A stretch of DNA of 64,000 bases. Source: Enterobacter cloacae subsp. cloacae ATCC 13047 (GTDB lineage Bacteria; Pseudomonadota; Gammaproteobacteria; Enterobacterales; Enterobacteriaceae). Made by a program: the position numbers and the translations under genes. The stretch spans positions 4,550,216 to 4,614,215 of the forward strand of contig NC_014121.1 of the NCBI RefSeq assembly GCF_000025565.1, read 5' to 3'. The notes beneath the pieces were generated by a model. The model was not told where the DNA came from. It searched no databases and saw only the letters and a program-made list of their open reading frames with translations. Of this stretch, positions 40,763 through 51,130 are shown in pieces; positions within the stretch are counted from its first letter, which is position 1; every line of letters starts with the position of its first letter.

Positions 40763-41820
40763 GGCTTTGTTGAATAAATCAGATTTCGGGTAAGTCTCCC
40801 CCCGTAGCGGGTTGTGTTTTCAGGCAATACGCACGCTTTCAGGTATACCTGCTTTCGTCATTTTGTTCAGCGCTCGTACCAGGGCCATAGCCTCCGCAAC
40901 CTGACCATCGTAGTCACGCAGCGTCAGTGAACCCCCGAACAGCTGTTTTACCCGGTACATCGCCGTTTCCGCTATCGAGCGACGGTTGTAATCTGTTGTC
41001 CATTTCCACCGCGCATTACTCCCGGTCATTCGCTGATTAGCCACTGCACGGTTACGGTCTGCATATTCACCGGGCCAGTAACCCGCACCTTTTCGGGGAG
41101 GGATAAGCGCGCTGATTTTCTTACGCCGCAGTTCATCGTGACATAGCCGGGTATCGTAAGCGCCATCGGCGGCGGCTGACCTGATTTTCCGGTGGGTTTG
41201 CCGGATTAACCCGGGGAAGGCCTCTGAGTCCGTAACGTTGTTCAGCGACAGGTCAGCGCAGATGATTTCATGTGTTTTACTGTCAACGGCGAGATGCAGC
41301 TTACGCCAGATACGGCGGCGTTCCTGGCCATGCTTTTTGACTTTCCACTCGCCTTCACCGAAGACCTTCAGCCCGGTGGAATCAATTACCAGGTGTGCGA
41401 TTTCACCCCGGGTGGGCGTTTTGAAACTGACATTAACCGACTTTGCCCGCCTGCTGACACAGCTGTAATCCGGGCAGCGTAGCGGAACGTTCATCAGAGA
41501 AAAAATGGAATCAATAAAGCCCTGCGCAGCCCGCAGGGTCAGCCTGAATACGCGTTTAATGACCAGCACAGTAGTGATGGCAAGGTCAGAATAGCGCTGA
41601 GGTCTGCCTCGTGAAGAAGGTGTTGCTGACTCATACCAGGCCTGAATAGCTTCATCATCCAGCCAGAAAGTTATGGAGCCACGGTTGATGAGGGCTTTAT
41701 TGTAGGTGGGCCAGTTGGTGATTTTGAACTTTTGCTTTGCCACGGAACGGTCTGCGTTGTCGGGAAGATACGTGATCTGATCCTTCAACTCAGCAAAAGT
41801 TCGATTTATTCAACAAAGCC
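40763..41820 (-). mobile_element. IS903-group insertion sequence, copy 1
   Basis: 1058-bp IS5-family element bounded by 18-bp inverted repeats GGCTTTGTTGAATAAATC and flanked by a perfect 9-bp duplication TATAAAATG (40754-40762 and 41821-41829). The transposase frame is intact. A run of six C near the left end (copy 2 has five) makes it one base longer than the canonical 1057 bp. It landed in the intergenic space between yfaZ and a small membrane-protein gene, at a sequence resembling a -10 box. Confidence 0.97.
40820..41743 (-). CDS. IS903-group transposase (IS5 family), intact
   Basis: 307-residue DDE transposase. The GTG start at 41743 (VAKQKFKITNWP) gives the standard IS903 length; an ATG at 41788 would add 15 residues. 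The DDE acids are in LVIDSTGLKVFG, AAADGAYD and the later SIAETAMYRVKQLFGG. It moves the element by cut-and-paste or cointegration with 9-bp target duplication, as seen here. Confidence 0.95.
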   Translation of the reverse strand: MAKQKFKITNWPTYNKALINRGSITFWLDDEAIQAWYESATPSSRGRPQRYSDLAITTVLVIKRVFRLTLRAAQGFIDSIFSLMNVPLRCPDYSCVSRRAKSVNVSFKTPTRGEIAHLVIDSTGLKVFGEGEWKVKKHGQERRRIWRKLHLAVDSKTHEIICADLSLNNVTDSEAFPGLIRQTHRKIRSAAADGAYDTRLCHDELRRKKISALIPPRKGAGYWPGEYADRNRAVANQRMTGSNARWKWTTDYNRRSIAETAMYRVKQLFGGSLTLRDYDGQVAEAMALVRALNKMTKAGIPESVRIA

Positions 41821-41903
41821 TATAAAATGACGTGTGTTTAAGTTCCATCTATCTTTTCGCACTAGAATGCCTCTTTATTTTCACCGAAACCAGTGAGGAA
41901 ACC

Positions 41904-42206
41904 ATGTTCCCGGAAGAAAATATCAGACGGCCCAAAAAACCAAACTTTATCCGTTATCTTTTTCTGTTCAACCTTTTATTGCTGCCCCTTTTCATGATTG
42001 TGGCACGCCTGGTCTGGGGACAGGATTTCTTTTCTGTTTCCCCCAATGGCGCTTTGTTCTGGCCGGGTGCTGTCTCGCACGTTTTGTTGCTGGGCGGGGT
42101 TTGGTTGTTTTTAGATGTTCTGTTTATGATTTGGTTTTACCTTACCAACAAAAAAACTGAGGAGCAACGCTTATGCTGCTATTTATTTCATGGCTTTTTG
42201 CATTAG
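41904..42206 (+). CDS. Small two-helix membrane protein
   Basis: 100-residue predicted inner-membrane protein, unknown family. Start at ATG 41904 with GAGG seven bases upstream; the frame is open to 41832 but without a start signal. Two hydrophobic helices at about 18-42 (FLFNLLLLPLFMIV) and 58-82 (SHVLLLGGVWLFLDVLFMIWFYL), short charged ends. Its 3' end overlaps by 34 bases the start of the gene split by IS copy 2, so they form an operon. With the two IS copies on either side it is left alone, and its promoter side also carries copy 1. Confidence 0.7.
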   Translation: MFPEENIRRPKKPNFIRYLFLFNLLLLPLFMIVARLVWGQDFFSVSPNGALFWPGAVSHVLLLGGVWLFLDVLFMIWFYLTNKKTEEQRLCCYLFHGFLH

Positions 42207-42232
42207 TTGGCAGTGAATTACTGCTGTTACAG

Positions 42233-43290
42233 GGCTTTGTTGAATAAATCGAACTTTTGCTGAGTTGAAGGATCAGATCACGTATCTTCCCGACAACGCA
42301 GACCGTTCCGTGGCAAAGCAAAAGTTCAAAATCACCAACTGGCCCACCTACAATAAAGCCCTCATCAACCGTGGCTCCATAACTTTCTGGCTGGATGATG
42401 AAGCTATTCAGGCCTGGTATGAGTCAGCAACACCTTCTTCACGAGGCAGACCTCAGCGCTATTCTGACCTTGCCATCACTACTGTGCTGGTCATTAAAAC
42501 GCGTATTCAGGCTGACCCTGCGGGCTGCGCAGGGCTTTATTGATTCCATTTTTTCTCTGATGAACGTTCCGCTACGCTGCCCGGATTACAGCTGTGTCAG
42601 CAGGCGGGCAAAGTCGGTTAATGTCAGTTTCAAAACGCCCACCCGGGGTGAAATCGCACACCTGGTAATTGATTCCACCGGGCTGAAGGTCTTCGGTGAA
42701 GGCGAGTGGAAAGTCAAAAAGCATGGCCAGGAACGCCGCCGTATCTGGCGTAAGCTGCATCTCGCCGTTGACAGTAAAACACATGAAATCATCTGCGCTG
42801 ACCTGTCGCTGAACAACGTTACGGACTCAGAGGCCTTCCCCGGGTTAATCCGGCAAACCCACCGGAAAATCAGGTCAGCCGCCGCCGATGGCGCTTACGA
42901 TACCCGGCTATGTCACGATGAACTGCGGCGTAAGAAAATCAGCGCGCTTATCCCTCCCCGAAAAGGTGCGGGTTACTGGCCCGGTGAATATGCAGACCGT
43001 AACCGTGCAGTGGCTAATCAGCGAATGACCGGGAGTAATGCGCGGTGGAAATGGACAACAGATTACAACCGTCGCTCGATAGCGGAAACGGCGATGTACC
43101 GGGTAAAACAGCTGTTCGGGGGTTCACTGACGCTGCGTGACTACGATGGTCAGGTTGCGGAGGCTATGGCCCTGGTACGAGCGCTGAACAAAATGACGAA
43201 AGCAGGTATACCTGAAAGCGTGCGTATTGCCTGAAAACACAACCCGCTACGGGGGAGACTTACCCGAAATCTGATTTATTCAACAAAGCC
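42233..43290 (+). mobile_element. IS903-group insertion sequence, copy 2 (inverted to copy 1)
   Basis: 1058 bp with the same 18-bp terminal repeats as copy 1 and a perfect 9-bp target duplication CTGTTACAG (42224-42232 and 43291-43299). Orientation is opposite to copy 1, 412 bp away. Apart from one extra A (42496-42499) and one fewer G near the right end, I see no difference from copy 1 in the parts compared. Confidence 0.97.
42310..43234 (+). pseudogene. IS903-group transposase, frameshifted
   Basis: Same protein as in copy 1, but the run AAAA at 42496-42499 (AAA in copy 1) shifts the frame after VLVIK, so the first part ends at 42543 and the rest lies in another frame to 43234. The product should be inactive unless the frame is restored by slippage. 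A sequencing error in the homopolymer is possible. Confidence 0.9.
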
Positions 43291-43641
43291 CTGTTACAGA
43301 TCAATTCAGTAAGCATTATCATGCCTCTCTTATATTTATCTATGGGGATAATGTATTTATATCAAAAGAATAAAATAAGGAATATGTTATGGCTGGATGC
43401 AAACTTAAAAAAAACACGCATCCTCAACCTCAAGGTTCTGTTTGTGGCAGCGCTTAGTATTATGTTATCTATCGTCGCGCATATCAATTTCGCCATTAAC
43501 TCCTTGCTTATCATGCAATGGTTAAAAGCATAGTTTATGCGATGTCCATATCTTTATTCTGTGCCCCCATCATCAACCACGCTGCGCTTTAAAACCTAAA
43601 TACAGCAGATATCAGGTTGAATATCTATGTTTAGAGGATTT

Positions 43642-45090
43642 ATGCGCAAGAAAAGTATTAGAGTGTTGAAGCGTTGTATTTTTATCCTTTTGGGCTTCAC
43701 GCTTTGTGCAATGACAGGCCTGTTTTATTGGGTACAGCGTAGCGGCGAACTCCAGCCCTGGCACACTTTTGTCCCTAATGAATTACGCGAAAACGAGATC
43801 GATCGTGCCGACTGGGATGACTATATCAATGCTGAAAACGCCCTCTTCATGGAAGTGCATAACAATGTCGTTATGAAGCAAACCGATCAGGATACAACGA
43901 GTTTAAATCGTTATAACCCGTCAAGCCCGGTATTTCCGGACACCCTTCCCACAGACTGGAATCGATCCTACATCATGCGCCCACAGGCGGAACCGAGAGG
44001 GGCTGTCGTGTTACTGCATGGACTTACGGACTCCCCTTACAGCCTGCAGCATATTGCCCGGCTCTATCAAAAAGAAGGGTTTGTCGCCATCGGGATCCGT
44101 CTACCTGCCCATGGAACCGTACCCGGGGCATTAACGGATGTAAAATGGCAGGACTGGCTGGCAGCAACGCGTCTTGCGGTGCGCGAGGCAACAAAAATGA
44201 CCCATGCGGACGCGCCGCTGCATATTGTTGGCTTTTCCAATGGTGGGGCGCTGGCCATGAAATATGCCATCGATGCCCTTGATGATGAGAGCCTGAAGAA
44301 GCCACAACAAATTGTCCTGATTTCTCCCATGATAGGCATAAGCCGCTTTGCTCGTTTTTCGGGAATGGCCGAATGGACAGCCTTTCTCCCGGCCTTTTCT
44401 CGTGCGGCCTGGTTAGGTCTGGTACCAGAATTTAATCCTTTTAAATATAACTCTTTTCCCGTGAATGGTGCGCGGCAGGCTTATCTTCTGACTGAAACAT
44501 TGAAACGGGATCTTACGCGGCGCAAGTCATCGGCTGGCTGGAAAGATCTTCCTCATGTGCTTACGTTTCAGTCCGTTCTTGATTCCACAGTCAGTACCCG
44601 GGCAGTGCTGGACGTGCTCCATCACAATCTACCGGATAACGGTAGCGAGCTGGTGTTGTTTGATATTAATCGTGCGGTCAATTTTCGTGCACTGTTTCGC
44701 CACTCTTCGGATCGCGCGCTATCACACTTACTGGCAACACCACAGCGTACTTACACGACGACTATCGTCAAAAATGCCTCTTCAGAGAGTATGAACATGG
44801 TCGCTTCGACGCACTTAGCACACTCAACAACAGCAGACGTGCAGCCCCTTAATGTGCGCTATCCGAGAGATGTTTTTTCACTATCTCATGTCGCCCTCCC
44901 GTTTCCTGTCCATGACTCCTTATATGGAAGTGAACCCTATGAACCGAATCACTATGGTCTGAGTCTGGGTGTTTTACGCGTCAGAGGGGAGCGAGCGGTA
45001 CTGCTGGCAGATATGGACTCCTTAATGCGTATCACCTCGAATCCGTTCTATCCCTATCTGATTGAAAGGATTGCTGGCGTCATAAGATAA
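43642..45090 (+). CDS. Membrane-anchored alpha/beta hydrolase
   Basis: 482-residue protein with one N-terminal membrane helix (about 10-31) and a large, probably periplasmic, alpha/beta-hydrolase domain. Oxyanion motif LLHGLTDSP at about 124-132, nucleophile Ser199 in GFSNGG, and a late histidine in LSHVALPF or FPVHDSLY. A carboxylesterase or lipase-like role is likely; the substrate is unknown. ATG 43642 has AGAGG four bases upstream; an ATG at 43627 would add five residues and lacks a ribosome site. It lies alone at the end of the AT-rich block, convergent with the lsr operon. Confidence 0.8.
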   Translation: MRKKSIRVLKRCIFILLGFTLCAMTGLFYWVQRSGELQPWHTFVPNELRENEIDRADWDDYINAENALFMEVHNNVVMKQTDQDTTSLNRYNPSSPVFPDTLPTDWNRSYIMRPQAEPRGAVVLLHGLTDSPYSLQHIARLYQKEGFVAIGIRLPAHGTVPGALTDVKWQDWLAATRLAVREATKMTHADAPLHIVGFSNGGALAMKYAIDALDDESLKKPQQIVLISPMIGISRFARFSGMAEWTAFLPAFSRAAWLGLVPEFNPFKYNSFPVNGARQAYLLTETLKRDLTRRKSSAGWKDLPHVLTFQSVLDSTVSTRAVLDVLHHNLPDNGSELVLFDINRAVNFRALFRHSSDRALSHLLATPQRTYTTTIVKNASSESMNMVASTHLAHSTTADVQPLNVRYPRDVFSLSHVALPFPVHDSLYGSEPYEPNHYGLSLGVLRVRGERAVLLADMDSLMRITSNPFYPYLIERIAGVIR

Positions 45091-45229
45091 TGGAAGAGGC
45101 GTTTTTTAACGTCAGCTCATCGTTGGGGATAGATGAAATAAAAGACAACCGGCGCCAGAGTATAACATCCGTTATTCTTCGCCTCTTTCACCACTATCCC
45201 CATTGAATCGCTGGCTGCCGGTTAATTTG

Positions 45230-45523
45230 TCACTCCGGCAGCAGCCCCACAAAACTGCGCTTTTTGCGCGGCTCCGACATCAGCTCTTCGAGCTTATCCA
45301 CGCAGGCCAGGTAGTGCGGCGTTTTTTTATGCGCCAGCACCGCCTCTTCGTCTTTATAGGCCTCGTAGATAAAGAACCGGGTTTTCACCCGGGGGTCCTG
45401 CAATACGTCAAAACGCAGGTTTCCCGGCTCCTGAATCGCGCCCTCGTGGTTGGCGCGAAACACCTCCAGAAACTCGTCCACCCGCTCGGGTTTGATGTTG
45501 ATCTCCACTAACGTCACGTTCAT
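45230..45523 (-). CDS. lsrG: LsrG, phospho-AI-2 processing enzyme
   Basis: 97-residue ABM-fold protein acting on phosphorylated AI-2: it isomerises phospho-DPD so that LsrF can cleave it. The family pattern is clear ([39 protein letters not shown] in pieces, [22 protein letters not shown]). It overlaps lsrF by four bases and is the last gene of lsrACDBFG. Cytoplasmic. Confidence 0.96.
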   Translation of the reverse strand: MNVTLVEINIKPERVDEFLEVFRANHEGAIQEPGNLRFDVLQDPRVKTRFFIYEAYKDEEAVLAHKKTPHYLACVDKLEELMSEPRKKRSFVGLLPE

Positions 45524-46407
45524 TCTGCTTCTCCCTGTTTCTCTTCCTGCCAGAACTGGAACGCCTCCCGGGCGCTCATGTTCTCGTGAACCACTTTCTT
45601 CACCGCCTTCAGCATGGCGAGCGGCGCGCTGGACTGGAAGATGTTGCGCCCCATGTCCACGCCGGAGGCTCCCTGGTCAATCGCGCGCCAGCACATCTCC
45701 AGTGCCTCGTGCTCCGGCAGCTTTTTCCCCCCGGCGATGACGATCGGCACCGGGCAGCTGGCGGTCACTTTTTCGAATCCTTCATCCACATAGTAGGTTT
45801 TGACAAACTGCGCCCCCATTTCGGCGGCAATACGGCTGGCGAGCGAGAAGTAACGCGCATCGCGCGCCATATCCTTGCCGACGCCCGTCACCGCCAGCAC
45901 GGGCATCCCGTAGCGTGCCCCCGCATCCACCAGCTTGATGATGTTGTTGATTGACTGATGCTCGAATTCACTGCCAATGTACACCTGCGCCGCCACCGCA
46001 CAGACGTTCAGGCGCAGCGCGTCTTCCATTGCCACTGCCACGCACTCGTTCGACAGTTCGCCCAGAATTGAGTTACCGCCGGAGGCGCGCAGGACCACCG
46101 GTTTATTGGTGGCGGCCGGTACGGTGCTGCGCAAAATACCACGGGTACACATCAACACGTCGGTTTCGGCGAACAGCGGCGCGATAGAGAGATCGATACG
46201 CTCAAGACCGGTGGTCGGCCCCTGGAAGTAACCGTGGTCAAAGGCCAGCATCACCGTGCGGTTGCTTTTTGGGTTGAAGATGCGCGAAAGCCGGGACTGC
46301 ATGCCCCAGTCCAGCGAGCCACAGCCCTTCAGGGTGAACGGTACATTTTGCTGCGGTGTACCGATGCCAAAATCCTTACCGTCTTTGATGTCGTCTAAAT
46401 CAGCCAT
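45520..46407 (-). CDS. lsrF: LsrF, AI-2 degradation thiolase
   Basis: 295-residue aldolase-fold enzyme that transfers the acetyl group of the LsrG product to coenzyme A, ending the AI-2 signal. Typical stretches: [35 protein letters not shown] with the conserved lysine, and [18 protein letters not shown] precedes the ATG. Overlap with lsrG shows translational coupling. Confidence 0.96.
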   Translation of the reverse strand: MADLDDIKDGKDFGIGTPQQNVPFTLKGCGSLDWGMQSRLSRIFNPKSNRTVMLAFDHGYFQGPTTGLERIDLSIAPLFAETDVLMCTRGILRSTVPAATNKPVVLRASGGNSILGELSNECVAVAMEDALRLNVCAVAAQVYIGSEFEHQSINNIIKLVDAGARYGMPVLAVTGVGKDMARDARYFSLASRIAAEMGAQFVKTYYVDEGFEKVTASCPVPIVIAGGKKLPEHEALEMCWRAIDQGASGVDMGRNIFQSSAPLAMLKAVKKVVHENMSAREAFQFWQEEKQGEAE

Positions 46408-46418
46408 TTGCTCCCCCG

Positions 46419-47420
46419 TCAGAAATCGTATTTGTTGATGTTCTCTTTGGTGAACACCACGCGCTCTGGCAGCAGCACGATGCCGTTGCCTTTTGCTTCA
46501 TACTGGTAGCCCTGGACGCTGTTCGGCTCGACCTTCAGCGTACCGATATCTTTTACCTCCACGCTGTCACCGACGTTAAGATCGCCTTTTTTCAACAAAC
46601 GATCGGCGACATTGACCGCAATTTTGCCCTGTTGCACCACATCCCACAGGCCGAAGGCTTTAACCGTGCCGCGCTCGACGTACGGACGCATGACGTTAGG
46701 CGTACTGAATCCGACAATCGCCACCCCTTCCCGCTTCAGGTTTTCCGCCGCCTGCGCCGCGGCAGGCAGAGCGTTGGCATCCGGGGCGATGATCGCATCC
46801 AGATCCGGGTACGCTTTTAAGATCCCTTCGGCGGTTTGCAGGGATTTGGTGGCGTCGTTATAGCCAAACTGGGTGGTCACAATCTGCCACTGGGGATGAT
46901 CTTTTTCGATTTTGGCCTTCGCCTCTTTCACCCACTGGTTCTGGTCGGTGACGGTCGGGCTGGAGTAGAAGAACGCCACTTTGGCATTCGGTTTTGTCAC
47001 CTGCTTCCCGGCCATCTCCACCAGCAGGCCACCGAGCTGCTCCGGGGTACCCTGGTTGATGTAGATGCTGCGGCACTCCGGTTTGGTGTCGGAATCCCAG
47101 GTCAGCACTTTGACGCCGCGCTGCATGGCGCGCTTCAGCGCCGGGCAGAGGCCATCCGGCGACACGGCGGAGACGATAATGGCGTTATAGCCCTGGTTGA
47201 CGAAATTATTGATGAGCTGCACCTGGCCGGAGACGCTCGGCTCGGTTGGGCCATCGTAGGTGACGTTCACGCCGAGGTCTTTCCCCGCCTCTTTCGCGCC
47301 GTTGCCGCCGCTGGTGAAGAAGCCCACCCCCACCAGCTTCGGGATAAAGGCGATGCGGTCCGCCGCCTGCGCCGAGGCGAAGCTGAGGGCCATTGCCAGG
47401 ACTATCAGTTTTGTTTTCAT
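46419..47420 (-). CDS. lsrB: LsrB, AI-2-binding periplasmic protein
   Basis: 333-residue periplasmic binding protein of the AI-2 ABC importer. Signal peptide [20 protein letters not shown]. It has the LsrB pattern [24 protein letters not shown] and the ribose-binding-protein fold (two alpha/beta lobes); Lys, Asp and Asn residues in FIPKL, VSPDG and the DANALP stretch line the AI-2 site in homologues. ATG 47420 chosen for the signal peptide. One base separates it from the lsrD stop. Confidence 0.95.
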   Translation of the reverse strand: MKTKLIVLAMALSFASAQAADRIAFIPKLVGVGFFTSGGNGAKEAGKDLGVNVTYDGPTEPSVSGQVQLINNFVNQGYNAIIVSAVSPDGLCPALKRAMQRGVKVLTWDSDTKPECRSIYINQGTPEQLGGLLVEMAGKQVTKPNAKVAFFYSSPTVTDQNQWVKEAKAKIEKDHPQWQIVTTQFGYNDATKSLQTAEGILKAYPDLDAIIAPDANALPAAAQAAENLKREGVAIVGFSTPNVMRPYVERGTVKAFGLWDVVQQGKIAVNVADRLLKKGDLNVGDSVEVKDIGTLKVEPNSVQGYQYEAKGNGIVLLPERVVFTKENINKYDF

Positions 47421-47421
47421 C

Positions 47422-48399
47422 TTACGCTCCGGATAGTTTTCTAAAGAGAGAACGCACCCATTCACGGTGCAGACTCAGCGAACGTCCCATCACCACCACA
47501 ACCAACAGCGCCCCTGACAGCGCGCTCGACACCTGGTTGGGGATGCCGATCATCTGTAACCCCTGCTGCAGGTACCCCACCAGCAGCGCTGCCAGTGCCG
47601 TACCGATAACCGAACCTGACCCGCCATAAATATTCGCCCCGCCGAGTACGGCAGCGGTGAGGGCAGGCATCAGCAGATCGCGCCCCAGATCCGAGCGCGC
47701 GGAACCGAAATAGGAGACCATCACCAGGGCGGCAATGGCCGAGGCGACGCCCACCAGGCCATACAGCGCGTAGGGCATGCCGTTAACCGACAGCGCCGCA
47801 TAGCGCGCGGCGCGCGGGTTCTGGCCGATTAAGAACAGATGCCGCCCAAAGCGTCCGCGGTGGGTAATCAGCCAGAAGAAGAGCGTAATGAGCGCAAACA
47901 GCACCAGAGGAATGGGCAGACCTGACACGGTCAGGTTAGCGAACGCGGTAAAGCTGTCCGGGAAGCCGCCGATGCCCTCATAGCCCGTCGCGCCCGCCAT
48001 GCCGGAGAGCAGCAGCGCCCCGCCTCCGTAGAGGTAGAGCGTGCCGAGAGTGATAACTAAAGGGCTGATACCCGTGTAGTGGATCAGCGCCGCATTCACC
48101 AGCCCACACAGCAGGCCCAGCAGCAGCGTCAGAGGAATGGCGACCGCCATCGGCCAGCCCGATTGCATCATCACCCCCAGCGCAATGGCGCACAGGCCAA
48201 TGGTTGAACCGAGGGAGATATCGATCCCGCCGCTGATAATCACCAGCGTCAGCGGCAGCGCCACAATGCCGATGCAGATAAAATCGCTGGTGCTGAACAG
48301 CAGCATGTTGATGTCGAGCATCCGCGGGTTGATGGCACCAAAGAGCAGGATCTCCAGCACCAGTAAGATCAACAGCGCGCTTTCCCAGTTAAGCTTCAT
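47422..48399 (-). CDS. lsrD: LsrD, AI-2 importer permease
   Basis: 325-residue inner-membrane permease of the branched ribose/AraH family, with eight to ten helices and the motif [14 protein letters not shown], plus [14 protein letters not shown] near the end. Pairs with LsrC to form the AI-2 channel. Directly adjacent to lsrC, whose stop abuts its start. Confidence 0.95.
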   Translation of the reverse strand: MKLNWESALLILLVLEILLFGAINPRMLDINMLLFSTSDFICIGIVALPLTLVIISGGIDISLGSTIGLCAIALGVMMQSGWPMAVAIPLTLLLGLLCGLVNAALIHYTGISPLVITLGTLYLYGGGALLLSGMAGATGYEGIGGFPDSFTAFANLTVSGLPIPLVLFALITLFFWLITHRGRFGRHLFLIGQNPRAARYAALSVNGMPYALYGLVGVASAIAALVMVSYFGSARSDLGRDLLMPALTAAVLGGANIYGGSGSVIGTALAALLVGYLQQGLQMIGIPNQVSSALSGALLVVVVMGRSLSLHREWVRSLFRKLSGA

Positions 48400-49431
48400 T
48401 TACGCCACCTCTTTTTTGCGTTTGGGAAATGGGGTGACGTGCTTTCCCCCTCTGTTACCCGGCTGGAAGCGACCGTATTTCAGCGCCCGCTGATGACGCG
48501 CCAGCGCCTGGCGCAGACGCCCGTCGAGCACCAGCACGCCCAGCAGCACCAGCCCGGCGATAAAGTCATTCCACCACGCCGGGAGCTTAAACAGCACCAG
48601 TACGGTGTCGATTTGCGTCAAGAAAAAGGCCCCAAGCAGTGCGCCAATCAGCGTGCCCGTCCCGCCCAGCAGCGAAATGCCGCCGAGCACACAGGCGGCG
48701 ATGGCTTTCATCTCCAGCCCGCTCCCGGTCTGGTTTGGCACAAAGCCAATCTGCGCGGCAAAGACAATCCCGGCGCAGGCCGCCAGCATGCCGTTGAGAG
48801 TAAAGGCGATCATCCGCGTGCGGTTAACCGCCACGCCCAGCTGGCGCGCGGCGGCAAGGTTATCACCCACAGCATAGAAATCGCGTCCAAACGCGGTACG
48901 CGAGAGCGTCCACGCGCCGACGGCGGCCAAAAACAGCACCACCATGCCGAGCGGCGAAATGCCCACGGCTACGGGTTCAGAGAGGGATTTCAGCCCCGGC
49001 GGTAACCCTTCAATCCACTTTCCACCGGTCCAGAGCAGCATCGCCCCGCGATACAGCCCCAGCGTGCCGAGGGTGGCGACAATCGCCGGGATGCGCAGCG
49101 CCACCACCAGAAACCCGTTGAACGCCCCTGCCAGCGCGCCGACAGACAGCGCGAACAGCATCGATACCGGCAGGCTGTAGCCATTGTTCAGCGCCACGCC
49201 GACGGCGATGGCGGAGAGCCCCACGGTGGAGCCCACGGAGACGTCAATATTGCGGGTCAGCATCACCAGCGCGGCGCCAAGCGCCAGCAGGATCAGGATT
49301 TGCGCGCTGGCGAAGATCATCCCCAGCGTCTGAAGGCTCAGGTACGCCGGATTAAGCGCCACCAGCACGGCAAACAGCGCCAGAATGGCGAGAAACGCGC
49401 TCAGCTCGCGGTTTTTCAGTAACGTCTTCAT
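48400..49431 (-). CDS. lsrC: LsrC, AI-2 importer permease
   Basis: 343-residue inner-membrane permease, partner of LsrD. Hallmarks: [17 protein letters not shown] and [22 protein letters not shown]. Helices begin at about residue 15. It overlaps the end of lsrA by four bases and ends in a basic cytoplasmic tail (FPKRKKEVA). The order A-C-D-B-F-G is the standard lsr operon. Confidence 0.95.
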   Translation of the reverse strand: MKTLLKNRELSAFLAILALFAVLVALNPAYLSLQTLGMIFASAQILILLALGAALVMLTRNIDVSVGSTVGLSAIAVGVALNNGYSLPVSMLFALSVGALAGAFNGFLVVALRIPAIVATLGTLGLYRGAMLLWTGGKWIEGLPPGLKSLSEPVAVGISPLGMVVLFLAAVGAWTLSRTAFGRDFYAVGDNLAAARQLGVAVNRTRMIAFTLNGMLAACAGIVFAAQIGFVPNQTGSGLEMKAIAACVLGGISLLGGTGTLIGALLGAFFLTQIDTVLVLFKLPAWWNDFIAGLVLLGVLVLDGRLRQALARHQRALKYGRFQPGNRGGKHVTPFPKRKKEVA

Positions 49432-50915
49432 GATTGTCCTCCGAACGCCAGCGCCATCATCCGATCGAGGCTGACGGCATGGCGCGGCAACTCGCCGCTG
49501 AGCACGCCCTGATGCATGACCAGCACGCGATCGGCAAGGCCAGGAAACTCATCGAGATCGCTTGAGATCATCAGCACTGCCACGTTCTGCGCGGCCACGC
49601 TTTTGATGAGCTGGTAGATATCGGCACGTGCCGACACGTCCACGCCGCGCGTCGGTTCATCGACGATCAGCAGTAACGGGTTGGCTTCCAGACAGCGGGC
49701 CAGCAGCACTTTCTGCTGATTCCCGCCGGAGAGGGTGCGCACGGTTTGATCCGCATGGTTGAGTTTGATCCCCAGCGCGCGGTGGTAACGCTCCACCACC
49801 GCGGACTCCCGCTTGCGCTGCTGCCAGAGAGACGGCTCGTTCAGCGCCACGGTGTTCCAGCGGATGGGTGCATCCAGGAACAGGCCGGACACCTGCCTGT
49901 CTTCCGGCAGATAAACCAGGCCTTTGTCCAGCCGGGCGCCCACGCTCTCGTGAGTGATCTCCTGATTCTCCAGCCAGACCCGTCCGCCACGCACCGGACG
50001 CAGGCCGTAGAGCGTCTCGGCAAATTCGGTGCGCCCGGATCCGACCAGCCCGGCCAGACCGACGATCTCGCCAGCGTAGATCTCAAGCGAGAGATCGATA
50101 AACCCCTCCCCGGTAAGATCGTCCACGCGCAATACCGGAAAATCCTGCGGCTGGGTGCGACGGTTTCCCGGCAGCGCCAGCCACAGTTTTTGCGCATCGC
50201 TTAAGCCTTTCTCCCGGCTCACCGGCGTCATGGCGGCAATCAGCGCGTTATCGTCGAACTGCGCGGTTTCCCCGCTGAGCACTACGGCACCGTCGCGCAT
50301 CACCGAGACGTGGCTTGCCAGCTGGCGGATCTCCGGCAATTTATGCGAGATAAAGACGATGCCGACGCCCAGATCCTGCAGGGCGCGGATCTGGCGAAAC
50401 AGACGTTCGGTTTCACCCGGCGTAAGGGAGGCCGTGGGCTCGTCGAGGATCAGGATCGTTGCGTTACGCATCAGACCGCGCAGGATCTCCACCATCTGCT
50501 GATCCGCCACTTCCAGCGTGCTGGCGGTGGCATCGAGATTTAGCTGGCACTGCAGCTGCTGCAGCTTCTCCGTCAGCCGATTCTCTCTTTCCCGTTCACG
50601 CGGCAGGCGGAAAAGGATGTTTTCCCGCACCGTCAGATTGGGGAACAGGAGCGGTTCCTGAGGCACCAGATAGATACCTAACTTATGGGCCTGCACGGGC
50701 GTGAGCCGCGCATATGAATGACCTGCTACGGAAAGTTCACCGCTGTCCGGCGTCTCCACCCCGGCGATGATCTTCATCAGCGTCGATTTACCCGCGCCGT
50801 TCCCGCCCATCAGCGCATGCACCTGGCCCGCAAGCAGCGTGAAATCAATGCCTTTCAAAACCGGCACCCCGGAAAACTGCTTGCAGATGGCTCGTGCTTC
50901 GATAAGTGGGGTCAT
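49428..50915 (-). CDS. lsrA: LsrA, AI-2 importer ATPase
   Basis: 495-residue double ABC ATPase that powers AI-2 import. First half: Walker [10 protein letters not shown], Walker [11 protein letters not shown]. Second half: signature LSGGNQQK and Walker [11 protein letters not shown]; its Walker A is degenerate ([10 protein letters not shown]), as in ribose/AI-2 transporters. ATG 50915 has GGAG five bases upstream and fits the E. coli start; further ATGs at 50918 and 50963 lie upstream. It is divergent from lsrR. Confidence 0.94.
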   Translation of the reverse strand: MTPLIEARAICKQFSGVPVLKGIDFTLLAGQVHALMGGNGAGKSTLMKIIAGVETPDSGELSVAGHSYARLTPVQAHKLGIYLVPQEPLLFPNLTVRENILFRLPRERERENRLTEKLQQLQCQLNLDATASTLEVADQQMVEILRGLMRNATILILDEPTASLTPGETERLFRQIRALQDLGVGIVFISHKLPEIRQLASHVSVMRDGAVVLSGETAQFDDNALIAAMTPVSREKGLSDAQKLWLALPGNRRTQPQDFPVLRVDDLTGEGFIDLSLEIYAGEIVGLAGLVGSGRTEFAETLYGLRPVRGGRVWLENQEITHESVGARLDKGLVYLPEDRQVSGLFLDAPIRWNTVALNEPSLWQQRKRESAVVERYHRALGIKLNHADQTVRTLSGGNQQKVLLARCLEANPLLLIVDEPTRGVDVSARADIYQLIKSVAAQNVAVLMISSDLDEFPGLADRVLVMHQGVLSGELPRHAVSLDRMMALAFGGQS

Positions 50916-50928
50916 CATCGCTCCGCTA

Positions 50929-50963
50929 TTGAACAAATGATTTTTAGATTTAATAATGTTCAA
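50929..50963. promoter_or_regulatory. Inverted repeat in the lsrA-lsrR region, likely LsrR site
   Basis: TTGAACA (50929-50935) and its exact inverse TGTTCAA (50957-50963) are separated by 21 bases just before lsrA. LsrR represses this divergent region until it binds phospho-AI-2. Assignment to LsrR is inference from position and symmetry. Confidence 0.5.
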
Positions 50964-51130
50964 AAGCGTAGACGGTGAACTATATTTACAACCGTGCAGG
51001 GATCACAGTTTTATCGATTAAGATCCATCTGAGAAAGAAACTATCTAAATGATCCGTTTTGCCGCGTGGCTCACACTTTCGACCTGCGCCGTCACGAACA
51101 TATGATCTAAATTTTTATAAGAGTTCAATT

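Larger units (their letters stand above)
42173..43533 (+). pseudogene. Small membrane-protein gene split by IS copy 2
   Basis: Removing the IS and one duplication copy joins bases 42173-42232 exactly in frame to 43300-43533, giving a 97-residue protein: MLLFISWLFALVGSELLLLQ then INSVSIIMPLLYL and on to the stop at 43533. It has three hydrophobic stretches, hence an inner-membrane protein of unknown family. GAGGAG lies eight bases before the ATG. The 3' remnant could still be read from ATG 43321 (70 residues). The clean in-frame join shows that the insertion is recent and the gene was intact before it. Confidence 0.85.

Noticed and set aside
40754..43299. Composite transposon carrying the small membrane gene
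   Set aside because: Each IS has its own target duplication and there is no shared outer duplication, so they came separately.
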